Made by a program: the position numbers and the translations under genes
Assembly: GCA_947449895.1 (NCBI GenBank)
Contig: CANFSO010000010.1
Coordinates: forward strand, 1 to 41,439
Reading direction: 5' to 3'
Length of the DNA: 41,439 bases
From: Comamonadaceae bacterium
GTDB lineage: Bacteria > Pseudomonadota > Gammaproteobacteria > Burkholderiales > Burkholderiaceae_C
Notes under the pieces: generated by a model
Told to the model about the DNA's origin: nothing
Databases searched by the model: none
Seen by the model: only the letters and a program-made list of their open reading frames with translations
In this document: positions 31,091 to 38,924 of the stretch, piece after piece
Layout of the letters: each line of letters opens with the position of its first letter
Position numbering within the stretch: position 1 is the stretch's first letter

Positions 31091-32104
31091 TCAGTCGGGT
31101 TTGATGTTGGCGTCACGGACGACCTTGGCGTAGCGCAGACGATCCGAATGAATCAGCGCGGCGAACTGCTCGCTGCTGCCCGGCAACACGATGCCGCCCA
31201 CCGCCGCCATGCGCTCGCGCACCTCGGGCGTTTGCAAGGCCTTCTGAACTTCGGCGTGCAGCCGCTGCACCACCGCTTTGGGGGTCGCGGCAGGCGCAAC
31301 CAAGCCATACCAGACCGAGGCCTCAAAGCCCGGAAAACCGCTCTCGGCCAGGGTGGGTACGTCCGGCAGCGTAGCAGCACGTGTTGGGCTCAACACCGCC
31401 AGCACGCGCAAGCGCCCGCTCTTGACGTGAGGCAGCGCCTCCAGTGCGTTGACAGCGACCATGGGCAACTGACCCCCGATGACGTCAGTGATAGCCGGAC
31501 CGCCGCCACGGTAAGGTACGTGCGACAACGAGATGCCGGCAGTCGCCTGGAACAACTCGACCGCCATGTGCGGCGTCGAGCCATTGCCAGGGCTGGCGTA
31601 ATTGATGCTGCCGGGCTTGGCCTTGGCCAGCTCGATTAATTTAGCCAAGCTCGCTGGACCGGTGGCGGCATTGACAGCCAGCACCACCGGCACGCGGCCG
31701 ACCAGCGCAATCGGCACAAGGTCTTTTTCAGCGTCAAAAGGCGCCGGCTGGTAGAGCGACATGTTGGCGGCCAGCGCATTGGCGGCCAACATCAAGGTGT
31801 AGCCATCAGCCGGGCTGTCGATCACATACTTAACGGCGATATTGGTGCCAGCGCCGGGTTTGTTTTCGATGACAAAGGGCTGGCCTAGGCTGGCCGACAG
31901 CGACTGACCCAAGGTGCGCGCCACGATGTCCACCGCGCCGCCAGCCGGATAACCCACGACCAGTTTGATTGGCTTGACCGGATAGGTCTGGGCCAGCGCC
32001 GGGCTGGCCAGCAAGCCAGCACCGAAGGCGCACAGCAACAACGCGGCAAGGATGTGACGGCGTGTCTGCAGCAGTGCCGAGTTGGATGTTTTGAATAAGG
32101 TCAT
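31091..32104 (-). CDS. Bug/TctC-family receptor within the lig operon
   Basis: Protein of 337 residues. The signal peptide (about 1-38) is HILAALLLCAFGAGLLASPALAQ. The mature part opens YPVKPIKLVVGYPAGGAVDIVAR and later shows HVPYRGGGPAITDVIGGQ and LPDVPTLAESGFPGF. ATG at 32104 has GGACG just upstream; another in-frame ATG is five codons earlier. It lies between a solute-binding lipoprotein and ligI, so it may deliver PDC or an aromatic acid such as protocatechuate or phthalate to a TctA/TctB pair, the nearest being 1 kb away on the other strand. Confidence 0.92.
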   Translation of the reverse strand: MTLFKTSNSALLQTRRHILAALLLCAFGAGLLASPALAQTYPVKPIKLVVGYPAGGAVDIVARTLGQSLSASLGQPFVIENKPGAGTNIAVKYVIDSPADGYTLMLAANALAANMSLYQPAPFDAEKDLVPIALVGRVPVVLAVNAATGPASLAKLIELAKAKPGSINYASPGNGSTPHMAVELFQATAGISLSHVPYRGGGPAITDVIGGQLPMVAVNALEALPHVKSGRLRVLAVLSPTRAATLPDVPTLAESGFPGFEASVWYGLVAPAATPKAVVQRLHAEVQKALQTPEVRERMAAVGGIVLPGSSEQFAALIHSDRLRYAKVVRDANIKPD

Positions 32105-32133
32105 GATGCGTCCGTCCATAAAAAATATAAAAA

Positions 32134-32946
32134 TCAGTCTGGGCTGGTGCCGCGCAGGCCAGCACGTTTCACGATGCCGGCGAGCAACCCTGAACGGCGT
32201 GCGTCTTCTGCGAACTGACGCACGAAAGGCATGGCCACACCGCGTTGCTGCGGAATCGCAATGGCCATGGTTTCGAGGCCCCAACGGCCATCCAAAATTC
32301 GGTAGCCGGGCAGCGCATCAGCCATTTCATTGAGAATGCCCTTGTTGGTCGCGAAGGCGTCGAGCTGGCCCTCTCGAAACATGACTTGCGCTAGCGTGAC
32401 CGACGGTGCGGGCACGACGGTCGCTCTTTTGAAGAGACGACCCAGCACACCCTGCGAAGAGCTGCCCTGCGCGACACCGACACGGATGCCCGGCTTATCG
32501 ACGTCGGCAACGGTTTGAAGCGTCGACATAGGCGGCACCAGATAACCGAGCTCGATCCGCACCAAGGGCGCGGTGAAATCCATGTCGCGAGCGCGCACTG
32601 CCGTGGCGTTGGTGAAAGTAAAATCCACCGCGCCGCCCTTAAGAGCTTCCAGAACATCCGCCAAGCGGGTGAATTCCTTGATCTCCACCGGCACGCCAAG
32701 CTGACGCCCTAAAGCTTGTCCAAGCTCAAACGCGACACCGGCTTTGTCACCAGTTTTGGCATCGCGCACCAGTGACGTCGGGCTGCCGAGATACACGCCC
32801 ACACGCAAGCTACCCGTGGGTGCCAGCGTCTTGACAATCACCGGATCGACTGTCGTTGTCACAGTCGGTGCGACTGATGCACAGCCAGCGGCCAGCATCA
32901 GAATCCCTGACGCCACACTCCAAAGAATTTTTCTGCACAAGTTCAT
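32134..32946 (-). CDS. Orphan solute-binding lipoprotein, family 3 (SBP_bac_3)
   Basis: Protein of 270 residues. A signal peptide with lipobox LAAGC (Cys22) means it is membrane-anchored. The mature domain begins LAPTGSLRVGVYLGSPTSLVRDAKTGDKAGVAFELGQALGRQLGVPVEI, the amino-acid-binding periplasmic fold, with a second lobe at about 150-240. No ABC permease or ATPase is nearby. It lies inside the lig operon between ligK and the Bug gene. It may bind a dicarboxylate-like ligand for sensing or for a remote transporter. An anchored family-3 receptor in a ring-degradation operon is unusual. Confidence 0.87.
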   Translation of the reverse strand: MNLCRKILWSVASGILMLAAGCASVAPTVTTTVDPVIVKTLAPTGSLRVGVYLGSPTSLVRDAKTGDKAGVAFELGQALGRQLGVPVEIKEFTRLADVLEALKGGAVDFTFTNATAVRARDMDFTAPLVRIELGYLVPPMSTLQTVADVDKPGIRVGVAQGSSSQGVLGRLFKRATVVPAPSVTLAQVMFREGQLDAFATNKGILNEMADALPGYRILDGRWGLETMAIAIPQQRGVAMPFVRQFAEDARRSGLLAGIVKRAGLRGTSPD

Positions 32947-32991
32947 CGGTCTCTTTCTTTTTCAGCTGACAAACACGCTTGGCGAAGCGCT

Positions 32992-33702
32992 TCAGTCGAT
33001 GTAACGCATACCGGCTTTTTCAAGCGGTTCACGCATCTTGTACATGTCGAGCCCGAGCACTCCGGAAGCGAGCAGTGCACGCTTGTCGGCTTCAAGGGCT
33101 TCGCGTTTTTCAGCGGCGTTGGCCACTTCCATGGCGCGGGCAGCAGGGATCACCACCACGCCATCGATGTCGGCCACGATCACGTCACCCGGATTGACAA
33201 AGGCGCCAGCGCAAACCACCGGCACATTGACCGAGCCCAGTGTGGCCTTGACAGTCCCCTTGGAATGAATGGCGCGGCTGAAGACCGGAAAGTTCATTTC
33301 GGTGAGATCGCTGACGTCGCGCACACCGGCGTCGATGATCAGACCGATGGCACCACGCGAGCGAAACGAGGTCGCCAGCAAGTCCCCAAAAAAACCATCG
33401 TCGTTGTCGGTGGTGCACGCGGCCACGGCGACGTCGCCGGGCTGCAACTGCTCAGCCGCCACATGCAGCATCCAGTTGTCGCCGGGCTGCAGCAAGATCG
33501 TGACGGCCGTCCCGCAGAGGCGCGCGCTCGGGTAAATCGGCCGCATGTAGGGCTTCATGAGACCGACGCGGCCCATCGCTTCGTGCAAGGTCGCAACGCC
33601 AAAGCGCGAGAGTTTATCGACGGCCGCTTTGTCGGCGCGAATGATGTTGCGCTTAACGATGCCGAGCTGATTGAAGAGGTCGAGATTGTCGCTCATGGTC
33701 AT
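32992..33702 (-). CDS. ligK: 4-carboxy-4-hydroxy-2-oxoadipate aldolase
   Basis: RraA-fold class II aldolase of 236 residues that splits 4-carboxy-4-hydroxy-2-oxoadipate into pyruvate and oxaloacetate; it often also decarboxylates oxaloacetate. Arg128-Asp129 in IIDAGVRDV is the conserved active-site pair, and [20 protein letters not shown] and the long C-terminal region (about 200-236) are typical of LigK/GalC rather than RraA itself. Its ATG overlaps the ligJ stop as ATGA. A second ATG two codons on is possible. Confidence 0.93.
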   Translation of the reverse strand: MTMSDNLDLFNQLGIVKRNIIRADKAAVDKLSRFGVATLHEAMGRVGLMKPYMRPIYPSARLCGTAVTILLQPGDNWMLHVAAEQLQPGDVAVAACTTDNDDGFFGDLLATSFRSRGAIGLIIDAGVRDVSDLTEMNFPVFSRAIHSKGTVKATLGSVNVPVVCAGAFVNPGDVIVADIDGVVVIPAARAMEVANAAEKREALEADKRALLASGVLGLDMYKMREPLEKAGMRYID

Positions 33703-34742
33703 TGGCCTTTGAGTTTGAGGGCGGCATCGAGGCGCGGAAAAACCCGGCGCGCATTGCCTTCGTAAATCTGAAAACGGTCTGCATCGCTGAGGATTTTGGA
33801 GGACTCTATATAGCGCTTGGTGTCGTCGTAATAGTGGCCGGTTTGCGGATCGATGCCGCGCACAGCCCCGATCATCTCGGACGCAAACAAGACGTTTTTC
33901 ACCGGGATCACGGTGTTCAGCAAGTCGATGCCAGGTTGGTGATAAACGCAGGTGTCGAAGAAAATATTGTTCAGCAAATGCTCTTCGAGCAGCGGCTTTT
34001 TGAGCTCTTGCGCCAAGCCGCGAAAACGGCCCCAGTGGTAGGGCACCGCACCGCCGCCGTGCGGAATCAAAAAGCGCAACGTCGGAAAGTCTTTGAACAA
34101 GTCACTGGTCAGGCACTGCATGAAGGCGGTGGTGTCGGCGTTCAGGTAATGCGCGCCCGTGGTGTGAAAGCAGGCGTTGCAGCTGGTGCTCACATGGATC
34201 ATGGCGGGAATGTCGTGCTCCACCATTTTTTCGTAAATCGGGTACCACTGCTTGTCGCTCAGCGGCGGGGAAGTCCAGTGGCCGCCCGATGGGTCGGGGT
34301 TCAGGTTGATGCCGACGTTGCCGTACTCTTTGACGCAGCGCTCCAGTTCGGGAATGCAGGTGGCCGGATCAACACCGGGCGACTGCGGCAGCATGGCCGC
34401 GCCGATGAAGTGGTCTGGAAATAACTCGCTGACGCGAAAGCACAGCTCATTGCAAATAGCCGCCCAGGTGGCCGAGGTGTTGAAGTCGCCGATGTGGTGG
34501 GCCATGAAACTGGCGCGCGGCGAGAAGATGGTGAGGTCGCTGCCGCGCTCTTTCATCAGACGCAGCTGGTTGCTTTCAATCGATTCACGCAGCTCGTCGT
34601 CGCTGATGTTCAGGTCAGCTGCTTTGGGGCCGGCTGACGGATTGCCCAAGCTGGCGATCTGTTGGTTACGCCAGTTCTCCAGCGCTTTGGGTGCCGTGGT
34701 GTAGTGCCCGTGGCAGTCGATGATGAGGGGCTTTTTAGACAT
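33699..34742 (-). CDS. ligJ: 4-oxalomesaconate hydratase
   Basis: Amidohydrolase-fold enzyme of about 347 residues that adds water to 4-oxalomesaconate, giving 4-carboxy-4-hydroxy-2-oxoadipate. The start [15 protein letters not shown] carries the His-x-His metal motif. [38 protein letters not shown] and [21 protein letters not shown] are nearly word for word those of Sphingobium LigJ. The start is uncertain between 34742, with AAAGAAG just before it, and 34754, four codons earlier. It is translationally coupled to ligK. Confidence 0.94.
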   Translation of the reverse strand: MSKKPLIIDCHGHYTTAPKALENWRNQQIASLGNPSAGPKAADLNISDDELRESIESNQLRLMKERGSDLTIFSPRASFMAHHIGDFNTSATWAAICNELCFRVSELFPDHFIGAAMLPQSPGVDPATCIPELERCVKEYGNVGINLNPDPSGGHWTSPPLSDKQWYPIYEKMVEHDIPAMIHVSTSCNACFHTTGAHYLNADTTAFMQCLTSDLFKDFPTLRFLIPHGGGAVPYHWGRFRGLAQELKKPLLEEHLLNNIFFDTCVYHQPGIDLLNTVIPVKNVLFASEMIGAVRGIDPQTGHYYDDTKRYIESSKILSDADRFQIYEGNARRVFPRLDAALKLKGQ

Positions 34743-34777
34743 GGCTTCTTTCATGGATGTAGAGTTGGTTGGATGGC

Positions 34778-35875
34778 TCAGCGGCCGTCCCAGACCGCGT
34801 GCGGAATCAGCGCCTCGCCGCGCATCAGCAAGCGGGCTGTGCGCAACAAAGCGGCCCGCGTGACGTTTTGCGGCTGAGCCGGGTCTAACCCCAACTCAAC
34901 GCTGAACTCACCTGTTGGGTGTTCGACCGAGACTGTTTTGGGATTGCCCTCGGCCATGACCGCCACGCCGTCGCAGACCGAGCCTTTGAGTACACAAGCC
35001 GTGCCGACCGTGACAGCCGCCAACACGCCAATGGCGTCATGGCAAACATGTGGAATGAAACTGCGCGTACACAAAGTACCGCCGTTCTGGGGCGCGGCAA
35101 TCAGCGTCATCTTGGGGTAATTTTTGCTGGTCACGTCGCCGAGTTGCATGGCGTGACCGGCAGCAATCCGCAGCGTCTCAAGGCGGGCTTTCAATTCAGT
35201 GTCAGCGTTGAGTTCGGCCACGCTTTCGTAACCGGTGCGCCCAACGGCGCTGGCCAGAAACATCACCAGCGGCATGCCGTTGTCGATGCAGGTGACTTCA
35301 ATGCCGTCGATCACATCGCGCACTTGGCCGGTCGGCAACAGGCCGGGTGCCACCGAACCCGCCGTGTCGAGAAAATTGATGGTGATGGGCGCCGAGCTGC
35401 CCGGCGCGCCATCGATGCGCGCCGACCCGGCGTACTCGACGTATCGGCCCTTTTCACCCAGCGGCGTCAGCACCGTGATGTCGCACTGCATGTCGGTGTT
35501 GAGCGTCAGCACGCGCAAAGTGGTGCTGTCGCCCTGCGCTTGCACCAAGCCGGTTTCCAGCGCAAAAGGCACGACAGCGGCCAACATGTTGCCGCAATTG
35601 GGCGTGGTGTCGACGCTGTCGCCGTTGGGCTGCAGTTGGGCAAACAAAAAGTCGAGGTCGACGCCCGGCGTGCTGCTTTTGGAAACGATGCCGGCTTTGC
35701 TGGTCAAAGGATGAGCACCGCCGAGTCCGTCGATCTGACGCGGGTCAGGCGAACCCATCACCGCCAGCAAGACCTTGTCCCGCGTCGGCAGATCGGCCGG
35801 CAAGTCGGACGCCAGAAAAAAGGGGCCCTTGGAGGTGCCGCCACGCATGAGAAGACAGGGGATCGCAGTTTGCAT
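34778..35875 (-). CDS. ligU: 4-oxalomesaconate tautomerase (PrpF family)
   Basis: Protein of 365 residues with the two-lobed diaminopimelate epimerase/PrpF fold. It interconverts tautomers of 4-oxalomesaconate so that LigJ can act (called LigU in Sphingobium, GalD in Pseudomonas). Lys16 in MRGGTSKGPFF and Cys94 in TPNCGNM are the conserved active-site positions; HPLTSKAGIV and VTSKNYPKMTLIA are family segments. First gene of the lig operon. No ribosome-binding site is visible before the ATG. It is divergent from a LysR gene across 102 bases. Confidence 0.92.
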   Translation of the reverse strand: MQTAIPCLLMRGGTSKGPFFLASDLPADLPTRDKVLLAVMGSPDPRQIDGLGGAHPLTSKAGIVSKSSTPGVDLDFLFAQLQPNGDSVDTTPNCGNMLAAVVPFALETGLVQAQGDSTTLRVLTLNTDMQCDITVLTPLGEKGRYVEYAGSARIDGAPGSSAPITINFLDTAGSVAPGLLPTGQVRDVIDGIEVTCIDNGMPLVMFLASAVGRTGYESVAELNADTELKARLETLRIAAGHAMQLGDVTSKNYPKMTLIAAPQNGGTLCTRSFIPHVCHDAIGVLAAVTVGTACVLKGSVCDGVAVMAEGNPKTVSVEHPTGEFSVELGLDPAQPQNVTRAALLRTARLLMRGEALIPHAVWDGR

Positions 35876-35933
35876 GCGCGAATTCTAGGGATTCCGCTGG
35901 TGCTGTGGGGCTTTCCCGCTCACTAGCTGCTAT

Positions 35934-35948
35934 TTATATTTGATATAA
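35934..35948. promoter_or_regulatory. Candidate LysR operator TTATAT-TTG-ATATAA
   Basis: A perfect inverted repeat with 6-base arms that also satisfies the T-N11-A rule for LysR proteins. It lies 30 bases before the LysR ATG and 59 bases before ligU, in the shared promoter region, as expected for a regulator controlling both. Confidence 0.6.
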
Positions 35949-35977
35949 CAAGCCATTCGGTATTTAGAAAAGAAAGC

Positions 35978-36898
35978 ATGGACCTCAAGCAGATCGAGTC
36001 TTTTGTGCGCGTGGCAGAGCTCGGCAGCTTCACCCGCGCCGCTGCCGCACTAGGCATGCCGCAGCCCTTGCTGAGTCGGCATGTGCGGCAACTCGAAGTG
36101 GAGTTGAGGCAGACCTTTTTGTGGCGCAACGGCCGCGGCGTGACGCTGACCGAAGCCGGCAGCGTGTTGCTGGAACATGGTCGCGGGATCTTGCACCAAG
36201 TGGCCTTGGCGCGTGAAGAGCTGGGTGCTGTGCGCGGCGCGCTGGCCGGCCATGTCTCGATTGGCTTGCCCCCGAGCTTGAGCAAACTGGTCGCGGTACC
36301 GCTGACGCGTGAGTTCAGGCGGCGTCTGCCCGATGCGCAACTGACGCTGACCGAGGGTTTTTCGATGTCCATGCAAGAAACCCTGCGCTCGGGCCGGCTC
36401 GACATGGCGCTGCTCTACAACACACCGCATTCGCCCGACATGGACGTCAACCTGTTGCACCGAGAAGCGCTGGTGTTGATCTCTTCAGTGGCCAGCGCCG
36501 AGTGCCACCCCGATGTGCCCCTGCAAGACCAGATGCCACTGGCCGATTTGGCCAAGCTGCCGCTGATTGTTCCCAGCCGACCGAACACCTTTCGCATCCT
36601 GATTGACACCGAGTTCGTGCGCATGAACTGCACGCCCAATATCGTCATGGAGGTTGACGGCCTGAACGCGATTCTTGACTTGGTGCGAGAAGGCTTGGGC
36701 TTTGCTGTGCTGCCGCCCTACACCCTGAGTCATTTTCAGGAGCCGCATCCGTTTTCAACCCACGCCTTGCACAGCCCTCGGCTCATGAGCGAGTTGATGC
36801 TGGTGAACTCGGCGCGCAGGCCCAGCACCGAGACCCACAAAGAAGTCCGGGCAATGGTTGCCTCGGTGGTTAAAAAAGCCATTCAGGCTTATGTGTAG
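35978..36898 (+). CDS. LysR-family transcriptional regulator of the lig operon
   Basis: Protein of 306 residues. A helix-turn-helix covers residues 1-62 (MDLKQIESFVRVAELGSFTRAAAALGMPQPLLSRHVRQLE), followed by the two-lobed effector domain (about 90-295). It is divergent from ligU, so control of the ligUJK-ligI operon by a pathway intermediate is likely, as for other LysR proteins in this pathway. No strong ribosome site (GAAAAGAAAGC before ATG). The 10-mer TAGCTGCTAT flanks the gene on both sides (35924-35933 and 36909-36918). Confidence 0.93.
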   Translation: MDLKQIESFVRVAELGSFTRAAAALGMPQPLLSRHVRQLEVELRQTFLWRNGRGVTLTEAGSVLLEHGRGILHQVALAREELGAVRGALAGHVSIGLPPSLSKLVAVPLTREFRRRLPDAQLTLTEGFSMSMQETLRSGRLDMALLYNTPHSPDMDVNLLHREALVLISSVASAECHPDVPLQDQMPLADLAKLPLIVPSRPNTFRILIDTEFVRMNCTPNIVMEVDGLNAILDLVREGLGFAVLPPYTLSHFQEPHPFSTHALHSPRLMSELMLVNSARRPSTETHKEVRAMVASVVKKAIQAYV

Positions 36899-36929
36899 TG
36901 TTTTGCTATAGCTGCTATGCCTTGTCCTT

Positions 36930-36981
36930 TCCATCAACTTATTTGTACAGTGTGTGATGGAGTTTTGAGCCCGTTGCTCAA
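36930..36981. promoter_or_regulatory. Two inverted repeats between the LysR and metallo-hydrolase genes
   Basis: TCCATCA (36930-36936) pairs with TGATGGA (36955-36961), spacer 18. TTGAGC (36965-36970) pairs with GCTCAA (36976-36981) as a small hairpin. They could be operator or weak terminator for the lysR gene; no T-run follows, so a terminator is less likely. Confidence 0.3.
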
Positions 36982-37035
36982 GGTCTCTGTACGCTAGCCG
37001 AATGGATTCGAAAAACTCGTAACGAAGGAGAATTA

Positions 37036-37887
37036 ATGTTCATTCAATTTTTTTCACGCCGTCATTTATTCACCGGCTTGGCCACTCTGATGGCCTTGAG
37101 CCTGTCTTTGGCGACGGATATGGCTGCGGCGCAAAGCGGCAAGACTGAAGTCCTTTGGCTCGGACAATCGGCTTTTCGCATCACCTCGCCCGGCGGCAAA
37201 GTCATCGTCGTTGACCCTTGGCTGAAGCTCAATCCTCTGACGCCGGCGATCTACAAAAATTTGGATGCACTGGGCAAGGTCGATGTGCTGCTGGTCAGCC
37301 ATGGTCACTTCGACCATTTCGCCGACGCACCGGCACTGGCGCTGATGCACAAGATACCGATGTACGCCCCGGGTGACATGAACCAATCTGCCGCCTTGCT
37401 CGGCATCTTGCCGCCTGAACTGCTGCCGCGTTTCAACAAGGGCGGGATCTTAACGCCAGCACCCGGCATCAAGGTCACCGCCGTGCACGCGGAACATTCA
37501 TCGGTACTGGTGTGGAAAAACGCCACCACCGGCCAGAGCGAAACCCATGTCGGCGGAGAGCCCCTCGGCTACATCATTGAACTTGAGGACGGCTTCAAGA
37601 TTTACCACATGGGCGACACCGGGCTCTTCGGCGACATGAAATTCATCGGCGATTACTACAAACCAGACTTGGTGTTGATGCCGATTGGCGGCAACTTCAC
37701 CATGGGTCCGGTCGATGCCGCCTTTGCCACGCGCGAATGGCTCAAGCCGAAAACGGTGATTCCGATGCACTACGGCGCTAACCCGCTCGGTAAAGGAACG
37801 CCTGCAGAATTCATCCAAGCTCTGGGCGCCAGCAACACCCGTGTATTGGCTCTCAAACCCGGCGAGCAAGCCGAATTTTCAAAGTAA
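37036..37887 (+). CDS. Exported metallo-beta-lactamase-fold hydrolase (UPF0173/UlaG-like)
   Basis: Protein of 283 residues. An N-terminal signal peptide (about 1-32, ending DMAAAQ) is unusual for this normally cytoplasmic family. The metal motif SHGHFDH is at residues 88-94, and further ligands are expected in VHAEHSS, YHMGDTG and IPMHYG. AAGGAG lies 5 bases before the ATG. A Bug receptor gene follows after 3 bases, so the periplasmic hydrolase may prepare, or act on, the receptor's ligand. A lactonase or phosphodiester-type reaction is possible; the sequence does not say which. Confidence 0.88.
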   Translation: MFIQFFSRRHLFTGLATLMALSLSLATDMAAAQSGKTEVLWLGQSAFRITSPGGKVIVVDPWLKLNPLTPAIYKNLDALGKVDVLLVSHGHFDHFADAPALALMHKIPMYAPGDMNQSAALLGILPPELLPRFNKGGILTPAPGIKVTAVHAEHSSVLVWKNATTGQSETHVGGEPLGYIIELEDGFKIYHMGDTGLFGDMKFIGDYYKPDLVLMPIGGNFTMGPVDAAFATREWLKPKTVIPMHYGANPLGKGTPAEFIQALGASNTRVLALKPGEQAEFSK

Positions 37888-37890
37888 ACC

Positions 37891-38913
37891 ATGACCTTCT
37901 CTACTGACCGATCCACCTTTCGCGCCTCAGCGCTGCACCGGCTGTCTGCCTTGCTGCTCGCCCTCGGTGCGGCCACCATGCTCCCTGCGCACGCGCAAAC
38001 CAGCGCTGCCGCCAACTACCCAAACAAGCCAATTCGCATGATCGTGCCTTTCACGCCGGGCGGTAGCACCGACATCTTGGCGCGCTCGATCGGCCAAGAA
38101 CTCAGCAAGGCCTGGGGCCAAAGCGTGGTCATTGAAAACGTCCCCGGTGCCGGCGGCAGCATTGGCGCCGACAAGGTCGCCAAGGCCGCAGGCGACGGCT
38201 ACACCTTGCTGATGGGCCACATCGGCACGCTGGCCGTCAACCCCAGCCTGTACCCCAAGCTGCCGTACAACCCGGTGACCGACTTTGCACCCGTAGCCTG
38301 GGTCGCCCGCGTGCCGAATGTGCTGGTGGTGCATCCCTCCGTGCCAGCCAAGTCCGTGCAAGAACTGGTGGCACTGAGCAAGTCACGCCCAGGTCAGCTC
38401 AACTACGGCTCCGGTGGCAATGGCAGCGCGGCCAACCTGGCCACTGAGTATTTCAATTTGCAAACCGGTTCGTCGTTTCTGCACATTCCTTATCGCGGCA
38501 CGGGACCGGCCGTCACGGATTTGTTAGGCGGCCAAATTCAGCTGGTCTTCACCGGTGCGCCAGCCGTGCTGGCGCAAATCAGGAACGGCCAACTGCGGGC
38601 TCTGGCCGTGTCGTCGCCAAAACGCATTGACGCCTTGCCCGACGTTCCGACTGTGGCGGAGAGTGGCTACAAAGGCTTTGAAGCCGACCAGTGGTACGGC
38701 ATTGTTGCGCCGGCCGCGACACCGCCAGACATCGTGCGCAAGCTGAATGCTCAAATCAATCTGGCGCTGAGTTCGGCAGAACTTAAAAACAGGCTGAACA
38801 ACGAAGGCGCTATCGCCACACCGTCCACGCCAGAGGTCTTTGGTCAACTGATTGCCAGCGAGCTAGCCCGCTGGAAGCCGGTGATTTCTTCTGGGCGGGT
38901 CAAGGTCGATTGA
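37891..38913 (+). CDS. Bug/TctC-family receptor downstream of the exported hydrolase
   Basis: Protein of 340 residues with a signal peptide (about 1-36, ending PAHAQ). The mature part opens YPNKPIRMIVPFTPGGSTDILAR and has HIPYRGTGPAVTDLLGGQI and LPDVPTVAESGYKGF. It starts 3 bases after the metallo-hydrolase stop, so the two form an operon. It runs head-on into the DUF1537 kinase gene with 11 bases between the stops and only a weak hairpin there (TTGAG/CTCAA at 38910-38928). Confidence 0.93.
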   Translation: MTFSTDRSTFRASALHRLSALLLALGAATMLPAHAQTSAAANYPNKPIRMIVPFTPGGSTDILARSIGQELSKAWGQSVVIENVPGAGGSIGADKVAKAAGDGYTLLMGHIGTLAVNPSLYPKLPYNPVTDFAPVAWVARVPNVLVVHPSVPAKSVQELVALSKSRPGQLNYGSGGNGSAANLATEYFNLQTGSSFLHIPYRGTGPAVTDLLGGQIQLVFTGAPAVLAQIRNGQLRALAVSSPKRIDALPDVPTVAESGYKGFEADQWYGIVAPAATPPDIVRKLNAQINLALSSAELKNRLNNEGAIATPSTPEVFGQLIASELARWKPVISSGRVKVD

Positions 38914-38924
38914 GTCGTTTCTGC

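Noticed and set aside
32105-32284. 60-residue N-terminal extension of the lig-operon Bug receptor
   Set aside because: It is rich in Arg, His and Cys and overlaps the upstream lipoprotein gene; the signal peptide starts after the ATG at 32104.
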